DNA of 50,996 nucleotides from Mycobacterium sp. 1164966.3 (GCF_001665395.1 NZ_LZSG01000043.1:1-50996), one strand, 5' to 3'; shown: positions 8,780 through 17,983, counted from the stretch's first letter. The notes: generated by a model from the letters alone, not told the origin. Made by a program: numbers and translations.

Positions 8780-8904
8780 CTGTGCAGCCTGGGCTTTGAG
8801 CGTGCACTCATGGCATTTGGTGTGAACGTAGGGTGCCCCCAAGGCGCGGATTTCCGCCCTGGTTGCGCGGCCAAAGCCCAGGATTCACAGCAAATTCACG
8901 CTTG
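8780..8904. repeat. palindromic dispersed repeat, family 1, copy 1
   Basis: This lies in the 191-base gap between the convergent ends of qcrB and the DUF2561-like gene. An outer imperfect inverted repeat pairs CTGTGCAGCCTGGGCTTTG (8780-8798) with CCAAAGCCCAGGATTCACAG (8871-8890). The core holds AGGG (8830) opposite CGCCCTGG (8855). The element aligns almost base for base, with a one-base offset in the right half, with the copy at 26156-26287. It is therefore a mobile or REP-like sequence family rather than a simple terminator, though in this position it may also end transcription from both sides. Confidence 0.7.
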
Positions 8905-8933
8905 AACGCTCCCGGCAACGAACGTCGTCTCAG

Positions 8934-9575
8934 CTAGTGAACGGCGATGACCTCACGCAGCTGACGGACATGTATCCACTCGAGCGCGGGCATCGCCGCG
9001 GTGATCAGCCCGGCGAATGTATAGCCGACCCAGGACGCGCCGTCGTGGCCGACGGCCATCAAGTAGGTCGCCACCCCGACAGCAATAAGCGCTGCGCCCA
9101 TCGTGCCGGTGAGGGCGACCGCCCCGCGCAACCAAATGCGGTCCACCGCCGCGCCTGACCACTCGTCGACGTGCCCGTACTCTTGTACCCGCTCCGCACG
9201 CGGCCGGGCCGCGCCGCGCGCCGCCGGGTACCCGGTGCCGGCCGACGGCCTGGTGGGCCGGCCTGCCAGCGCGCCTACCGGCCCGCCCGCCGGTTCGTCC
9301 TGTGCCATGCGGCGTGCGCGCAACAGCATCGGGATCGCGCCCGCGATGATCAGCGCGGAGACGACGATGACGACATACAGAATCCATGGCGTGTGGGGCG
9401 TCCTCGCCACCTTGTGGAAGCCACGACCCAGATCCGCCAGCGCGACGATAGCTGCCACGCTCACGCCCACCAGCAGCAGCCATACCGCCGCACACGCCCC
9501 GATGAGAATGCGATCGACCACGTCCGGAGGAACGGTGTCCGACCCCTGCCGGTATGCCGAGTACCTGCCGACCAT
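8934..9575 (-). CDS. conserved mycobacterial membrane protein (Rv2197c-like, DUF2561 type)
   Basis: A 213-residue protein with four predicted membrane helices in two pairs: ILIGACAAVWLLLVGVSVAA and ILYVVIVVSALIIAGAIPML near the N-terminus, then two more after residue 140 (VALTGTMGAALIAVGVATYL and WVGYTFAGLITAAMPALEW). An Arg/Pro/Ala-rich loop separates the pairs. ATG 9575 is chosen because it shares a base with the mmpS3 stop (TGATG), a sign of translational coupling. Function is unknown. Its fixed position beside mmpS3 and the ctaC/ctaF genes suggests an envelope role, but that is only context. Confidence 0.85.
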   Translation of the reverse strand: MVGRYSAYRQGSDTVPPDVVDRILIGACAAVWLLLVGVSVAAIVALADLGRGFHKVARTPHTPWILYVVIVVSALIIAGAIPMLLRARRMAQDEPAGGPVGALAGRPTRPSAGTGYPAARGAARPRAERVQEYGHVDEWSGAAVDRIWLRGAVALTGTMGAALIAVGVATYLMAVGHDGASWVGYTFAGLITAAMPALEWIHVRQLREVIAVH

Positions 9576-10468
9576 CAGCAGCTCGTCTGCCATGCATCAT
9601 TGGCGTTCGCCGACAACACCGTCCCGTCGCTGGTGGTGATGGAGCAGTTGAGCTTGCTGACCCGGAACAGACTGGACGCTTCGAGCGAGCCCACGTCGGA
9701 TTGCGAGATCGGGGTCACGGTCATCGACCACGGGATGTACACGTTGTGCTGGGTCCGCCGCCGGCCAGACGCGTCCACGTAGGTCACGGTGATGATGTCG
9801 CCTGGCGCCTTGATACCGGTCACCGAATAGGTGACTTGCCGCGGACCGGCGGGCGTCGTGGTCGTGGGGGGCGGCGGCACCACCGCGGCCGGCGTGCTGC
9901 TCGCCGGCGGCGCCGCGCCGGTCGGCGGTGGCGGGGCCGCTGTCGGCGCAGGGGTCACGGTCACTGTCTGGGTCTCCGTTGATGTCGAGATTTCGGTGGA
10001 GGATGGCGTCGACGACGGCGGCGGCGGCGTGGTCGTGGTCATCTCGTCCTGGGAGGGCAACGCGGACGACGTCGTGCCGGGGGTGGCGACTTGGCTGGTG
10101 TCGCTGCGGGTGACCAATATCGACACCGACGTAACCAGCGCGATCGCAGCCAGGATGGCGGCGACGCCGACCACCCACGGCCAGCGCGGAGCGGCGCGTT
10201 CGTCGATCAGGTCCGACGAGCCGTCATAGTCGTCGTAGTCGTAGAGCCGCAGGTCCGCCGGCACGTAGGGGCCACTGATGAATTGCTCGGACTCGGGCGC
10301 CGAGTAGGCCCGCGAATAAATGTCGGTCTGGCCGGTATGGTCGCCGGCGTCGTCTGCGGCGGCGTCGAAGGGCTCCAGCTCGGCGTCAGGCTCGCTGCCA
10401 GAGTCGCTGTGTTCGCCGGCGGAATCGGGTCCCTCAAGATCCCGCCCGGGAGGATTCGGCCCGCTCAT
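9575..10468 (-). CDS. mmpS3: MmpS3-type membrane protein
   Basis: A 297-residue protein of the mycobacterial MmpS family (299 in M. tuberculosis). Residues 1-100 are acidic and cytoplasmic, including the tyrosine-rich LRLYDYDDYDG. One membrane helix follows WPWVVGVAAILAAIALV. Then comes a long Thr/Pro-rich extracytoplasmic stalk, and the C-terminal MmpS domain with QVTYSVTG, GDIITVTYVDASGRRRTQ and two Cys (KLNCSIT and the final Cys). Other MmpS proteins assist MmpL transporters in lipid or siderophore export; MmpS3 has no adjacent mmpL, as here. ATG 10468 starts the MSGPNPPG sequence shared with M. tuberculosis; a longer frame to 10573 has no family similarity. The 191-base leader up to ctaF probably holds its promoter. 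Confidence 0.92.
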   Translation of the reverse strand: MSGPNPPGRDLEGPDSAGEHSDSGSEPDAELEPFDAAADDAGDHTGQTDIYSRAYSAPESEQFISGPYVPADLRLYDYDDYDGSSDLIDERAAPRWPWVVGVAAILAAIALVTSVSILVTRSDTSQVATPGTTSSALPSQDEMTTTTPPPPSSTPSSTEISTSTETQTVTVTPAPTAAPPPPTGAAPPASSTPAAVVPPPPTTTTPAGPRQVTYSVTGIKAPGDIITVTYVDASGRRRTQHNVYIPWSMTVTPISQSDVGSLEASSLFRVSKLNCSITTSDGTVLSANANDAWQTSC

Positions 10469-10659
10469 GTTCGTCTGCTTCGTCTGCCTTGTCCAACTGC
10501 ATCGCCAGCGCGTGCGGTTCCGCAGCTGCATCGGTGCGCACGCGCTAGGGAGATTCTCATGGTCCTTCGGCAAACCCTACCGAACCGGTCAGGGCAAATA
10601 AGTCTGGGCGAACGGGCCACCGATGAAGTGATGTCCGGATTGTGACCTTCGGGCGTCGA

Positions 10660-11079
10660 TCAGTGCTTCTCGGGCCCGACGTAGTACTCGAACACCAGCC
10701 CGGCCGCCGACGCGAGGATGAACACCACACCGGCAACGATGAGCCACGGCAGCCACAACGCGATGCCGGTCGCCGCTACCGACCCGGACAACGCAATCAG
10801 AATCGGCCACCAGCTGTGCGGGCTGAAGAACCCCAATTCCCCTGCGCCGTCGCTGATCTCAGCACCCTCGTAGTCCTCCGGCCGGGTGTCCAGCCGGCGC
10901 GCCACGAACCGGAAGAAGGTGGCCACGATCAACGCCATGCCGCCCGTGAGCGCCAGTGCGGTGGTGCCCGCCCACTCCACGCCGCCGGTGGCGAACAGCG
11001 AAGTAAGCACCCCGTACAGCACCGCGGAGAGGACGAAGAACGCGGCGATGAACTCGAACAGCCTCGCTTCGATATGCAT
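10660..11079 (-). CDS. ctaF: cytochrome c oxidase subunit IV (actinobacterial)
   Basis: A 139-residue protein with four hydrophobic helices, starting MHIEARLFEFIAAFFVLSAVLYG from ATG 11079 with AAGGAC upstream. The FSPHSWWPILIALSG stretch is typical of the actinobacterial aa3 oxidase subunit IV family. It is a structural subunit of the bcc-aa3 supercomplex. It follows ctaC by 13 bases on the same strand and is surely co-transcribed with it. mmpS3 lies downstream after a longer gap. Confidence 0.93.
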   Translation of the reverse strand: MHIEARLFEFIAAFFVLSAVLYGVLTSLFATGGVEWAGTTALALTGGMALIVATFFRFVARRLDTRPEDYEGAEISDGAGELGFFSPHSWWPILIALSGSVAATGIALWLPWLIVAGVVFILASAAGLVFEYYVGPEKH

Positions 11080-11092
11080 TGGGTGTCCTTAA

Positions 11093-12181
11093 CTACTGGC
11101 TTCGGGCCAGCTCGCCACGGCGAGTGTCGAACGGATGGGTGGTGGTCGCAAGAGGTTCTTCGCCGATCGCCTTCAGCGCCTCGGCGTTGGTCGTCTTGTT
11201 GTCCATCCGCTTCTGCAGGTACGCCTTGAACTTGTCGGGTGTAACGGCGCGCACCTCGAAGTTCATCATCGAGTGGTAGGTGCCGCACATCTCGGCGCAG
11301 TGACCGACATAGGCTCCCGGCTTGGTGATCCGTTCGATTTGGAAGCGGTTGATGGAGTTGTTCGCCTCGGGGTTTGGCATCACGTCACGCTTGAACAGGA
11401 ACTCCGGTACCCAGAACGCGTGGATGACGTCTGCCGAATTCAGCTGAAATTCGATACGCGTATCGGTGGGCAGCACCAGGACCGGAATCTCGGTGCTGGT
11501 GCCCAGGGTTTCGATCCTGTCGAAGTTGAGGTAGGTCCGGTCCTCGGTGTTGAGCCCACGCACCGGTCCGACTCGCTCCTCACCGTGCTGGTCCTTGCCT
11601 TCCGGCTTGGAGACCATGGCCTTCTTCTTTGCCGCGTCGGCGCCGTCGTAGTCCTGGCCGTCCTTGAAATGCACCCGCTGGTAGCCGAACTTCCAGTTCC
11701 ATTGGAAGGACGTGACGTCGATGACGACTTCGGGATCCTTGGCCAGGTGCAGCATCTTCTCCTGCACCACCACGGTGAAATAGAACAGCACCGAGATGAT
11801 GATGAACGGGGCCACGGTGAGCACCAGCTCCAGCGGCATGTTGTAGCCGAACTGGCGCGGGAAGTCGGTGTCGCGAGCCCTCTTGCGGTGGAAGACGGCG
11901 GTCCAGAAGATCAGGCCCCACACGACGACGCCGACAACCAGGGAGGCGATCACCGCGCCAATCCACAGCTCCCGGTTCAGGTGAGCCTCCGGGGTGACGC
12001 CCTTCGGCCACCCCATCGCCATCGCGTCCTCCCAGCTGCACCCGCTCAGGACGATGGCCAGCACCCCAAGTGTCCCCACCAGCGCGAGCCGTCGGACTCT
12101 CATGACTGCCGCGCCCACGAAGAGGCGCTGAAACGTACCCTGCGACAAGCATTGCGAACGGCCTAGCTCGCGACGTGTCAC
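11093..12181 (-). CDS. ctaC: cytochrome c oxidase subunit II
   Basis: A 362-residue lipoprotein subunit with a CuA centre. The N-terminus has a lipobox (IVLSGCSW), so the mature protein is probably lipidated at that Cys. Two membrane helices follow (LWIGAVIASLVVGVVVWGLIFW, written here as its first part LWIGAVIASLVVGVV, and LELVLTVAPFIIISVLFYF). The soluble domain ends with GHCAEMCGTYHSMM, providing the CuA Cys, Met and His ligands. The loop around DGADAAKKKAMVSKPEGKD is the mycobacterial insertion. The GTG start at 12181 matches the M. tuberculosis length (363). It diverges from asnB across a 171-base gap containing a 13-base palindrome. Confidence 0.95.
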   Translation of the reverse strand: MTRRELGRSQCLSQGTFQRLFVGAAVMRVRRLALVGTLGVLAIVLSGCSWEDAMAMGWPKGVTPEAHLNRELWIGAVIASLVVGVVVWGLIFWTAVFHRKRARDTDFPRQFGYNMPLELVLTVAPFIIISVLFYFTVVVQEKMLHLAKDPEVVIDVTSFQWNWKFGYQRVHFKDGQDYDGADAAKKKAMVSKPEGKDQHGEERVGPVRGLNTEDRTYLNFDRIETLGTSTEIPVLVLPTDTRIEFQLNSADVIHAFWVPEFLFKRDVMPNPEANNSINRFQIERITKPGAYVGHCAEMCGTYHSMMNFEVRAVTPDKFKAYLQKRMDNKTTNAEALKAIGEEPLATTTHPFDTRRGELARSQ

Positions 12182-12243
12182 GTTGGCGCCTCCTGTATCA
12201 CAAGCTGGGTCGACGGAACCGTCGGCTAACTCGGATGCGAATA

Positions 12244-12256
12244 CTACGCAGCGTAG
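12244..12256. promoter_or_regulatory. candidate operator palindrome between ctaC and asnB
   Basis: CTACGCAGCGTAG is a perfect inverted repeat with six-base arms and a one-base centre. It lies 63 bases upstream of ctaC and 97 bases upstream of asnB, in their shared promoter region. The symmetry suits a dimeric regulator. No known regulator motif is recognised and chance cannot be excluded. Confidence 0.35.
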
Positions 12257-12352
12257 ACCACGCCGCCTAACAGGGCGACGATGTGTGCCATAACGACCCG
12301 TTGCAGCACTCTAAAGGCGATCGACGCCCCGGATGCGGCATACTGGGGCGCC

Positions 12353-14335
12353 GTGTGTGGACTGCTGGCGTTCGTAGCGGCTCCGGCTCCCCCTGACGGT
12401 CCTGCTGCCGGGACCGACGAGCTTGCCCAGGCCACCGCGGCTCGCGCCGACAATGCGATCGCCGGCGCCGCACACCTGATGCGCCACCGCGGGCCCGACG
12501 AGCCGGGCACCTGGGCGGACCCCGACGCCGACGGCTCGGTGGTGTTCGGCTTCAACCGGTTGTCCATCATCGACATCGCACATTCGCACCAGCCGCTGCG
12601 TTGGGGCCCACCGGAAACACCCGACCGCTACGTCCTGGTGTTCAACGGCGAGATCTACAACTACCTGGAGCTGCGCGACGAGCTGCGCACCCAGCATGGC
12701 GCCGATTTCGCGACCGACGGCGACGGCGAGACCATCGTCGCCGGCTACCACTACTGGGGCACCGATGTGCTGACGCGGCTGCGCGGCATGTTCGGGTTCG
12801 CGCTCTGGGACACCGTCAGCCGCGAATTGTTCTGTGCGCGTGACCCGTTCGGCATCAAGCCGCTGTTCATGGCGACCGGCACCGGGGGCACGGCGGTGGC
12901 CAGCGAGAAGAAATGCCTGCTGGACCTGGCCGAGTTGGTGGGATTCGACACCGAAATCGACCTGCGGGCGGTGCAGCACTACACCGTTCTGCAGTACGTG
13001 CCGGAGCCCGAGACGCTGCATCGCGGCGTACGCCGGCTGGAGTCGGGATGCTACGCGCGCATCCGGCCCGGGCTGACCCCCGAAATCACCCGTTACTTCG
13101 TGCCGCGGTTCGCCGCGGTGCCGATCACCCGCGACACCGAGCAGCCCCGCTACGACGAGATCACCGCGGTGCTGGAGGACTCGGTGGCCAAGCACATGCG
13201 TGCCGACGTCACCGTCGGCGCGTTCCTGTCCGGTGGCATCGACTCCACGGCCATCGCGGCGCTGGCCATCCGGCACAATCCCAGGCTGATCACCTTCACC
13301 ACCGGTTTCGAGCGCGAGGGATTCTCCGAGATCGACGTCGCCGTGGCCTCGGCCGAGGCGATCGGCGCCCGCCACATCGCCAAGGTGGTGACGCCCGACG
13401 AGTTCGTCGCCGCCCTGCCCGAAATCGTCTGGTACCTCGACGAACCCGTCGCCGACCCGGCGCTGGTACCGCTGTTCTTCGTGGCCCGCGAGGCCCGCAA
13501 GCACGTCAAGGTGGTGCTTTCCGGCGAAGGCGCCGACGAGTTGTTCGGCGGTTACACGATCTACCGGGAGCCGCTGTCGCTGAAACCCTTCGACTACCTA
13601 CCGGCGCGGTTGCGGCGCTCGATGGGCAAGGTGTCCAAGCCGCTGCCGGAGGGCATGCGCGGCAAGAGCCTGCTGCATCGCGGATCGCTGACGCTCGAGG
13701 AGCGCTACTACGGCAATGCCCGCAGCTTCTCGGACCTACAGCTGCGCGAGGTGCTGCCCGGATTCCGTTCGGACTGGACCCATACCGATGTGACGGCGCC
13801 GGTGTACGCGGAGTCCACCGGGTGGGACCCGGTGGCCCGCATGCAGCACATCGACCTATTCACCTGGCTGCGCGGCGACATTCTGGTCAAGGCCGACAAG
13901 ATGACCATGGCCAACTCGCTGGAGCTGCGGGTGCCGTTCTTGGATCCCGAGGTGTTCGCGGTGGCCTCACGGTTACCGGTAGCCGCCAAGATCACCCGCA
14001 CCACCACCAAGTACGCATTGCGACGGGCCCTCGAGCCCATCGTGCCCGCGCACGTGCTGAACCGGCCCAAGCTGGGTTTCCCGGTGCCGATCCGGCATTG
14101 GCTGCGCACCGGGGAGCTGCTGGAGTGGGCGTACTCGATGGTCGACGCGTCGCAGGCCGATCACTTGGTCGAAACAGCCGCTGTACGCCGGATGCTCGAC
14201 GAGCACCGAAGCGGGAACGCCGACCACAGCCGTCGGCTATGGACGTTGCTGATTTTCATGCTGTGGCACGCGATCTTCGTCGAGGGCAGCGTGGTTCCGC
14301 AGATCAGCGAGCCGGAGTATCCCGTCGAGCTGTAG
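12353..14335 (+). CDS. asnB: asparagine synthetase (glutamine-hydrolysing)
   Basis: A 660-residue class II amidotransferase. GTG 12353 is chosen over the longer frame because it places Cys at position 2 (MCGLLAF), the nucleophile exposed after Met removal. The glutaminase domain runs to about residue 210 (HRGPD, FNGEIYNYLELRDEL, SRDPFG-like CARDPFGIKPLF). The synthetase domain has the PP-loop FLSGGIDSTAIAALA and GEGADELFGGY. It converts aspartate, glutamine and ATP to asparagine; in mycobacteria this or related activity also amidates meso-DAP in peptidoglycan (established for Rv2201). The neighbour adoK converges 24 bases away. Confidence 0.92.
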   Translation: MCGLLAFVAAPAPPDGPAAGTDELAQATAARADNAIAGAAHLMRHRGPDEPGTWADPDADGSVVFGFNRLSIIDIAHSHQPLRWGPPETPDRYVLVFNGEIYNYLELRDELRTQHGADFATDGDGETIVAGYHYWGTDVLTRLRGMFGFALWDTVSRELFCARDPFGIKPLFMATGTGGTAVASEKKCLLDLAELVGFDTEIDLRAVQHYTVLQYVPEPETLHRGVRRLESGCYARIRPGLTPEITRYFVPRFAAVPITRDTEQPRYDEITAVLEDSVAKHMRADVTVGAFLSGGIDSTAIAALAIRHNPRLITFTTGFEREGFSEIDVAVASAEAIGARHIAKVVTPDEFVAALPEIVWYLDEPVADPALVPLFFVAREARKHVKVVLSGEGADELFGGYTIYREPLSLKPFDYLPARLRRSMGKVSKPLPEGMRGKSLLHRGSLTLEERYYGNARSFSDLQLREVLPGFRSDWTHTDVTAPVYAESTGWDPVARMQHIDLFTWLRGDILVKADKMTMANSLELRVPFLDPEVFAVASRLPVAAKITRTTTKYALRRALEPIVPAHVLNRPKLGFPVPIRHWLRTGELLEWAYSMVDASQADHLVETAAVRRMLDEHRSGNADHSRRLWTLLIFMLWHAIFVEGSVVPQISEPEYPVEL

Positions 14336-14345
14336 CTGTCCGGCG

Positions 14346-14357
14346 GCGAGCAGACGC
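14346..14357. repeat. truncated arm of family 2 palindrome
   Basis: GCGAGCAGACGC lies in the 24-base gap between the convergent stops of asnB and adoK. It matches the outer end of the family 2 hairpins at 38068-38127 and 40303-40356. No opposing arm is present, so it is at most a remnant. Confidence 0.35.
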
Positions 14358-14359
14358 GG

Positions 14360-15334
14360 CTAAGCCAGCACCGCGGCGATCTCGGCGGCGGCATCGTCAC
14401 CGAAGGCGCCCGCCAACCGGGTGGTCGCGAGCTCGCGGTCCCAGCTCCACTCCTGGGTGCCGGTCGATTCCAGCACCAGCACAGCCACCAGTGAGCCCAG
14501 CTGTGCGGAACGCTCCAGGCTCAGCCCGGCGCTTCGTCCCGTCAGGAACCCGGCGCGGAATGCATCGCCCACGCCGGTGGGGTCGGTTTGGCTGGTCTCG
14601 GGCACCACGCCGACGTGAACGCTGGTGCCGTCGCGGTCGACGATGTCGACGCCCTTGGCGCCCAACGTCGTGACCCGCAGGTCGATCTGAGCCATCACGT
14701 CGGCTTCCGACCAGCCGGTCTTGGAGAGCAGCAAGTCCCATTCGTAGTCGTTGGTGAACAGGTAGGTGGCCCCGTCGATCAGCTTCCTGATCTCCTCGCC
14801 GGACAGCCGCGCCAGCTGCTGCGAGGGGTCGGCGGCGAACGCCAGCCCGAGCTTGCGGCACTCTTCGGTGTGCACCACCATCGCCGCCGGGTCGTTTGCC
14901 CCGATGATGACCAGCTCGGGCTTGCCGGTGGCGGACACCACGTCGGCCAGCGAGATGTCGCGGGCCTCCGACATGGCGCCCGGATAGAACGACGCGATCT
15001 GGGCCATGTCGAGGTCGGTGGTGCAGACGAAACGCGCCGTGTGCGCGGTCTTGGAGACCAGCACGTTGTCGCAATTGACGTTGTGGGCTTCCAGCCAGTT
15101 GCGGTAGTCGGCGAAGTCGTCGCCGGCCGCGCCCACCAGCGCCACGTCCCCGCCCAGCACGCCGATCGCGAAGGCGATGTTGCCACCCACGCCGCCCCGA
15201 TGAATCACCAGGTCATCGACCAGAAAGCTGAGTGAGACCTTCTGCAGATGATCGGCCAGCAGCTGCTCGGAGAAGCGGCCGGGAAACCGCATCAGATGGT
15301 CGGTCGCAATCGAGCCAGTCACCGCGATCGTCAC
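14360..15334 (-). CDS. adoK: PfkB-family adenosine kinase
   Basis: A 324-residue ribokinase-like sugar kinase corresponding to M. tuberculosis Rv2202c (AdoK, formerly cbhK). It begins MTIAVTGSIATDHLMRFPG from GTG 15334. The N-terminal GGVGGNIAFAIGVLGGDV is PfkB signature 1, and DPTGVGDAFRAGFLTG near residue 257 is signature 2 with the catalytic Asp. AdoK phosphorylates adenosine to AMP in purine salvage. That substrate assignment rests on orthology; the motifs alone only show a PfkB kinase. It is divergent from the membrane-protein gene at 15554. Confidence 0.88.
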   Translation of the reverse strand: MTIAVTGSIATDHLMRFPGRFSEQLLADHLQKVSLSFLVDDLVIHRGGVGGNIAFAIGVLGGDVALVGAAGDDFADYRNWLEAHNVNCDNVLVSKTAHTARFVCTTDLDMAQIASFYPGAMSEARDISLADVVSATGKPELVIIGANDPAAMVVHTEECRKLGLAFAADPSQQLARLSGEEIRKLIDGATYLFTNDYEWDLLLSKTGWSEADVMAQIDLRVTTLGAKGVDIVDRDGTSVHVGVVPETSQTDPTGVGDAFRAGFLTGRSAGLSLERSAQLGSLVAVLVLESTGTQEWSWDRELATTRLAGAFGDDAAAEIAAVLA

Positions 15335-15553
15335 GGAAATCCACCCTTCGTCTTATCCGGCCGTCCAGCCTACCCAGGGCTCTCGACCGTGCGTTTCGCG
15401 CGGTTGCGACTCAGGCTCGTCCACGGTCTGCGACAGGCCGTGCGCTAGCCTGCCAAGAGAGCTCACTTCGTTGCCTGAAACTCCAATTGCGGGGAACTCC
15501 ACCCATTGGGCGGCAACCGCTCATGCCCCATCCACCACCGTAGGAGAATCACG

Positions 15554-16225
15554 ATGGCCGGTCCGCAATCGCCGAACCCGACCGGCACTGACGGACCCCA
15601 CTACCCTGAGCCCGGATCCCCCGGTCCCGAGGGCCACGAGTTCGTCGCGAGCGAGCCGGCGTTCGCAACCAACCCGTCGGCGGCGCAATCGTCGGTTCCG
15701 TATCCCGAGCAGCTGCCACCTCCGCAGCCATATCCCAAGCGCAGGCCCAAGCGGCTGATCATCGGATTGTTGGTGGTCGCCGCGCTGGTGGCTGTCGTGA
15801 CGGCGGCGATCGTGTACGGCGTTCGCACCAACGGCGCCAACACCGGCTCCACGTTGTCCGAGGGGGCGGTCAAAACCGCGATCCAGGGCTACCTGGACGC
15901 ACTCGAGCACCGCGACATCGAGACCATCTCCCGCAACGCCCTGTGCGGCATGTACGACGGGGTGCGCGACCGCCGGCCCGACCAGGCCCTGGCCAAGGCG
16001 AGCAGCGACGCCTTCCGCAAGCAGTTCTCGCAGGTCGAGGTGACTTCGGTCGACAAGATCGTCTACCTGTCGCAGTACCAGTCCCAGGCGTTGTTCACCA
16101 TGCGGGCGACGCCGGCGAGGGGCGGCCCGAAGCGCAGCGACATGCAGGCCGTCGCGCAGTTGCTCTTCCAGCGTGGCCAGATCTCGGTGTGCTCCTACAT
16201 CCCGCGCGGCGCGGGCACCTACTAG
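15554..16225 (+). CDS. conserved membrane-anchored protein (Rv2203-like)
   Basis: A 223-residue protein. Residues 1-70 are Pro/Ser-rich and cytoplasmic, ending in KRRPKR, followed by one membrane helix (LIIGLLVVAALVAVVTAAIVYG). An extracytoplasmic domain of about 130 residues has AIQGYLDALEHRDIETISRNALC and KASSDAFRKQFSQVEVTS, resembling the NTF2/SnoaL-like fold of other mycobacterial envelope proteins. ATG 15554 has AGGAGA seven bases upstream. The 219-base divergent gap to adoK shows no clear motif. Function unknown. Confidence 0.85.
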   Translation: MAGPQSPNPTGTDGPHYPEPGSPGPEGHEFVASEPAFATNPSAAQSSVPYPEQLPPPQPYPKRRPKRLIIGLLVVAALVAVVTAAIVYGVRTNGANTGSTLSEGAVKTAIQGYLDALEHRDIETISRNALCGMYDGVRDRRPDQALAKASSDAFRKQFSQVEVTSVDKIVYLSQYQSQALFTMRATPARGGPKRSDMQAVAQLLFQRGQISVCSYIPRGAGTY

Positions 16226-16245
16226 GCCGCCTCAGACCCGGAAGG

Positions 16246-16602
16246 TCAGTTGAACGAGTCGCCGCACGCGCAGGAGCCGGTGGCGTTGGGGTTGTCGATG
16301 GTGAAGCCCTGCTTTTCGATGGTGTCCACGAAGTCGATGGACGCGCCTTCCACGTAGGGAGCGCTCATCCGGTCGACTGTAAGGGTCACCCCACCGAAGT
16401 CCGCCGTCAGATCCCCGTCCAGCGTCCGATCGTCGAAGAAGAGGTTGTAGCGCAGTCCTGCGCAACCGCCCGGCTGAACCGCGATACGCAGGGCCAGGTC
16501 GTCTCGGCCTTCCTGATCCAGCAGCGACTTCGCCTTGGCAGCGGCGGCCTCGGTCAGAATTACGCCGTGGGTCTTGGCGGTCGACTCGTTCTGCACCGTC
16601 AT
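16246..16602 (-). CDS. A-type iron-sulfur cluster carrier (HesB/ErpA-like)
   Basis: A 118-residue A-type carrier with the three conserved Cys ligands: GGCAGLRY near residue 46, and SCACGDSFN at the C-terminus. These bind a 2Fe-2S or 4Fe-4S cluster delivered to apo-proteins. ATG 16602 begins MTVQNESTAKTHG, matching Rv2204c. Candidate clients in the window, by function only, are the lipoyl synthase LipA and the Rieske protein. It converges on the Rv2203-like gene 20 bases away. Confidence 0.92.
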   Translation of the reverse strand: MTVQNESTAKTHGVILTEAAAAKAKSLLDQEGRDDLALRIAVQPGGCAGLRYNLFFDDRTLDGDLTADFGGVTLTVDRMSAPYVEGASIDFVDTIEKQGFTIDNPNATGSCACGDSFN

Positions 16603-16691
16603 TGCTTCTCCTACGTGCTCTTGCGTGGGTCCGAGTTCAGGTGGGTCCGCCCGGCGACTCATGGTTTGCGCACTGGGAGCAGCCCACCTCA

Positions 16692-17768
16692 TCAACGGTA
16701 CCTTGCTGGGCCGCTATTCCCGAGTCGCGCCGCCACCTCGGACGCCAATCCGATCAGCTGATTGGCCGCATCAGCCTGCGCCAACCCCACCGAACCGGCG
16801 TATTCGGCGATCGAGAGGGCCGACATGATGCCCGCCGCTCGCGAGGTGGATTTGTCCAAACTCACTTGCCCGGCCAGCACGATCACCGGAATTCCGAGCG
16901 GAATGGCGGCGTCGGCCAGCGAGCCGACCACCTTGCCGTGCAGGGACTGCTCGTCGAACTTGCCCTCGCCGGTGACGATCATGTCCGCCTCGGCCAAGTC
17001 GTCAACTAGGTGGGTGTGCTCCGCGATAATTGCCGCCCCGGACTCACATCGACCGCCGAGCGCCAGCAGCCCGGCCCCGATGCCACCGGCGGCACCGGCG
17101 CCGTGCTCGGCGCTCACGTCGCGTCCGGCGGCGTCTTCCAGCTCCAGCGCCCACCCCTCGAGCCGGACTTCGAGCGCTGCCACGGCGGCGGTGTCGGCAC
17201 CCTTTTGCGGCGCGAACACGCGCGCCGCGCCCCACGGTCCCAACAGCGGGTATTTCACGTCGGACGCGGCGATCAGCTCGACGGCGCTCAGCTTGGCGCG
17301 GGCAGCCTCCAGCCCGCCGAGCTCGGCGATCATTCCCCTGCCGCCATCGGTGCATGCGCTGCCCCCCAGCCCGACCACGATCCGGGTCGCCCGGGCGCGC
17401 AGCGCCTCGTCGATGAGCTGCCCGACTCCCCTGCTGTGGGCGGCCAACGAGGTCCTCGGCGTCGGCGGCCCGTCGAGCAAGGTCAGGCCGCAGGCCTGCG
17501 CACACTCCAAATATGCGGTCGACGAGCTTCGGTCGAACACCCACCTGGCGTCAACCGGCTTGCCCAGCGGCCCTGCCACCCGCAGTCGCCGCGCCTTCCC
17601 GAACCGGTTGGCCAGCACCTCGACGAAACCGGGTCCGCCGTCGGACTGCGGGGCGACGATGAAGCGGTCACGGGGCCGGGATCTGGTCCAGCCGGTCGCG
17701 ATGGCCGCGGCGGCCTGCACCGCCGACAGGCTGTTGCCATAGCAGTCCGGAGCCACCAGGACGCACAT
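16692..17768 (-). CDS. glycerate kinase family protein (Rv2205c-like)
   Basis: A 358-residue protein of the GarK/GlxK family, which phosphorylates glycerate with ATP. Diagnostic stretches are VLVAPDCYGNSLSAVQAA at the N-terminus, GLGGSACTDGGRGM in the middle, GAGAAGGIGAGLLALGG and LIVTGEG-like MIVTGEGKFDEQSLHGK. ATG 17768 matches the M. tuberculosis length; the frame extends upstream to 18173 without family similarity. It diverges from the DUF3043 gene across 215 bases that show no obvious structure. Confidence 0.88.
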   Translation of the reverse strand: MCVLVAPDCYGNSLSAVQAAAAIATGWTRSRPRDRFIVAPQSDGGPGFVEVLANRFGKARRLRVAGPLGKPVDARWVFDRSSSTAYLECAQACGLTLLDGPPTPRTSLAAHSRGVGQLIDEALRARATRIVVGLGGSACTDGGRGMIAELGGLEAARAKLSAVELIAASDVKYPLLGPWGAARVFAPQKGADTAAVAALEVRLEGWALELEDAAGRDVSAEHGAGAAGGIGAGLLALGGRCESGAAIIAEHTHLVDDLAEADMIVTGEGKFDEQSLHGKVVGSLADAAIPLGIPVIVLAGQVSLDKSTSRAAGIMSALSIAEYAGSVGLAQADAANQLIGLASEVAARLGNSGPARYR

Positions 17769-17983
17769 CGCAGGCAGCTGGATACGGCCTGGCGCGAGGT
17801 CAGCACCGGCGGGATCCGACGCCGCAGAGTCGTCGTTCACGGGCAGCCGTTCATTACTCCGTAAGAGTAGGGCCAACTCGCGCGACGCACTGGCGATGCA
17901 GGATACGGGCCTTCTCGGATGGACCCTGGATCGACGAAGCCGATATTTGGGGCCTTGTCCAGCCGGGAAGTAACCTGTCGACT

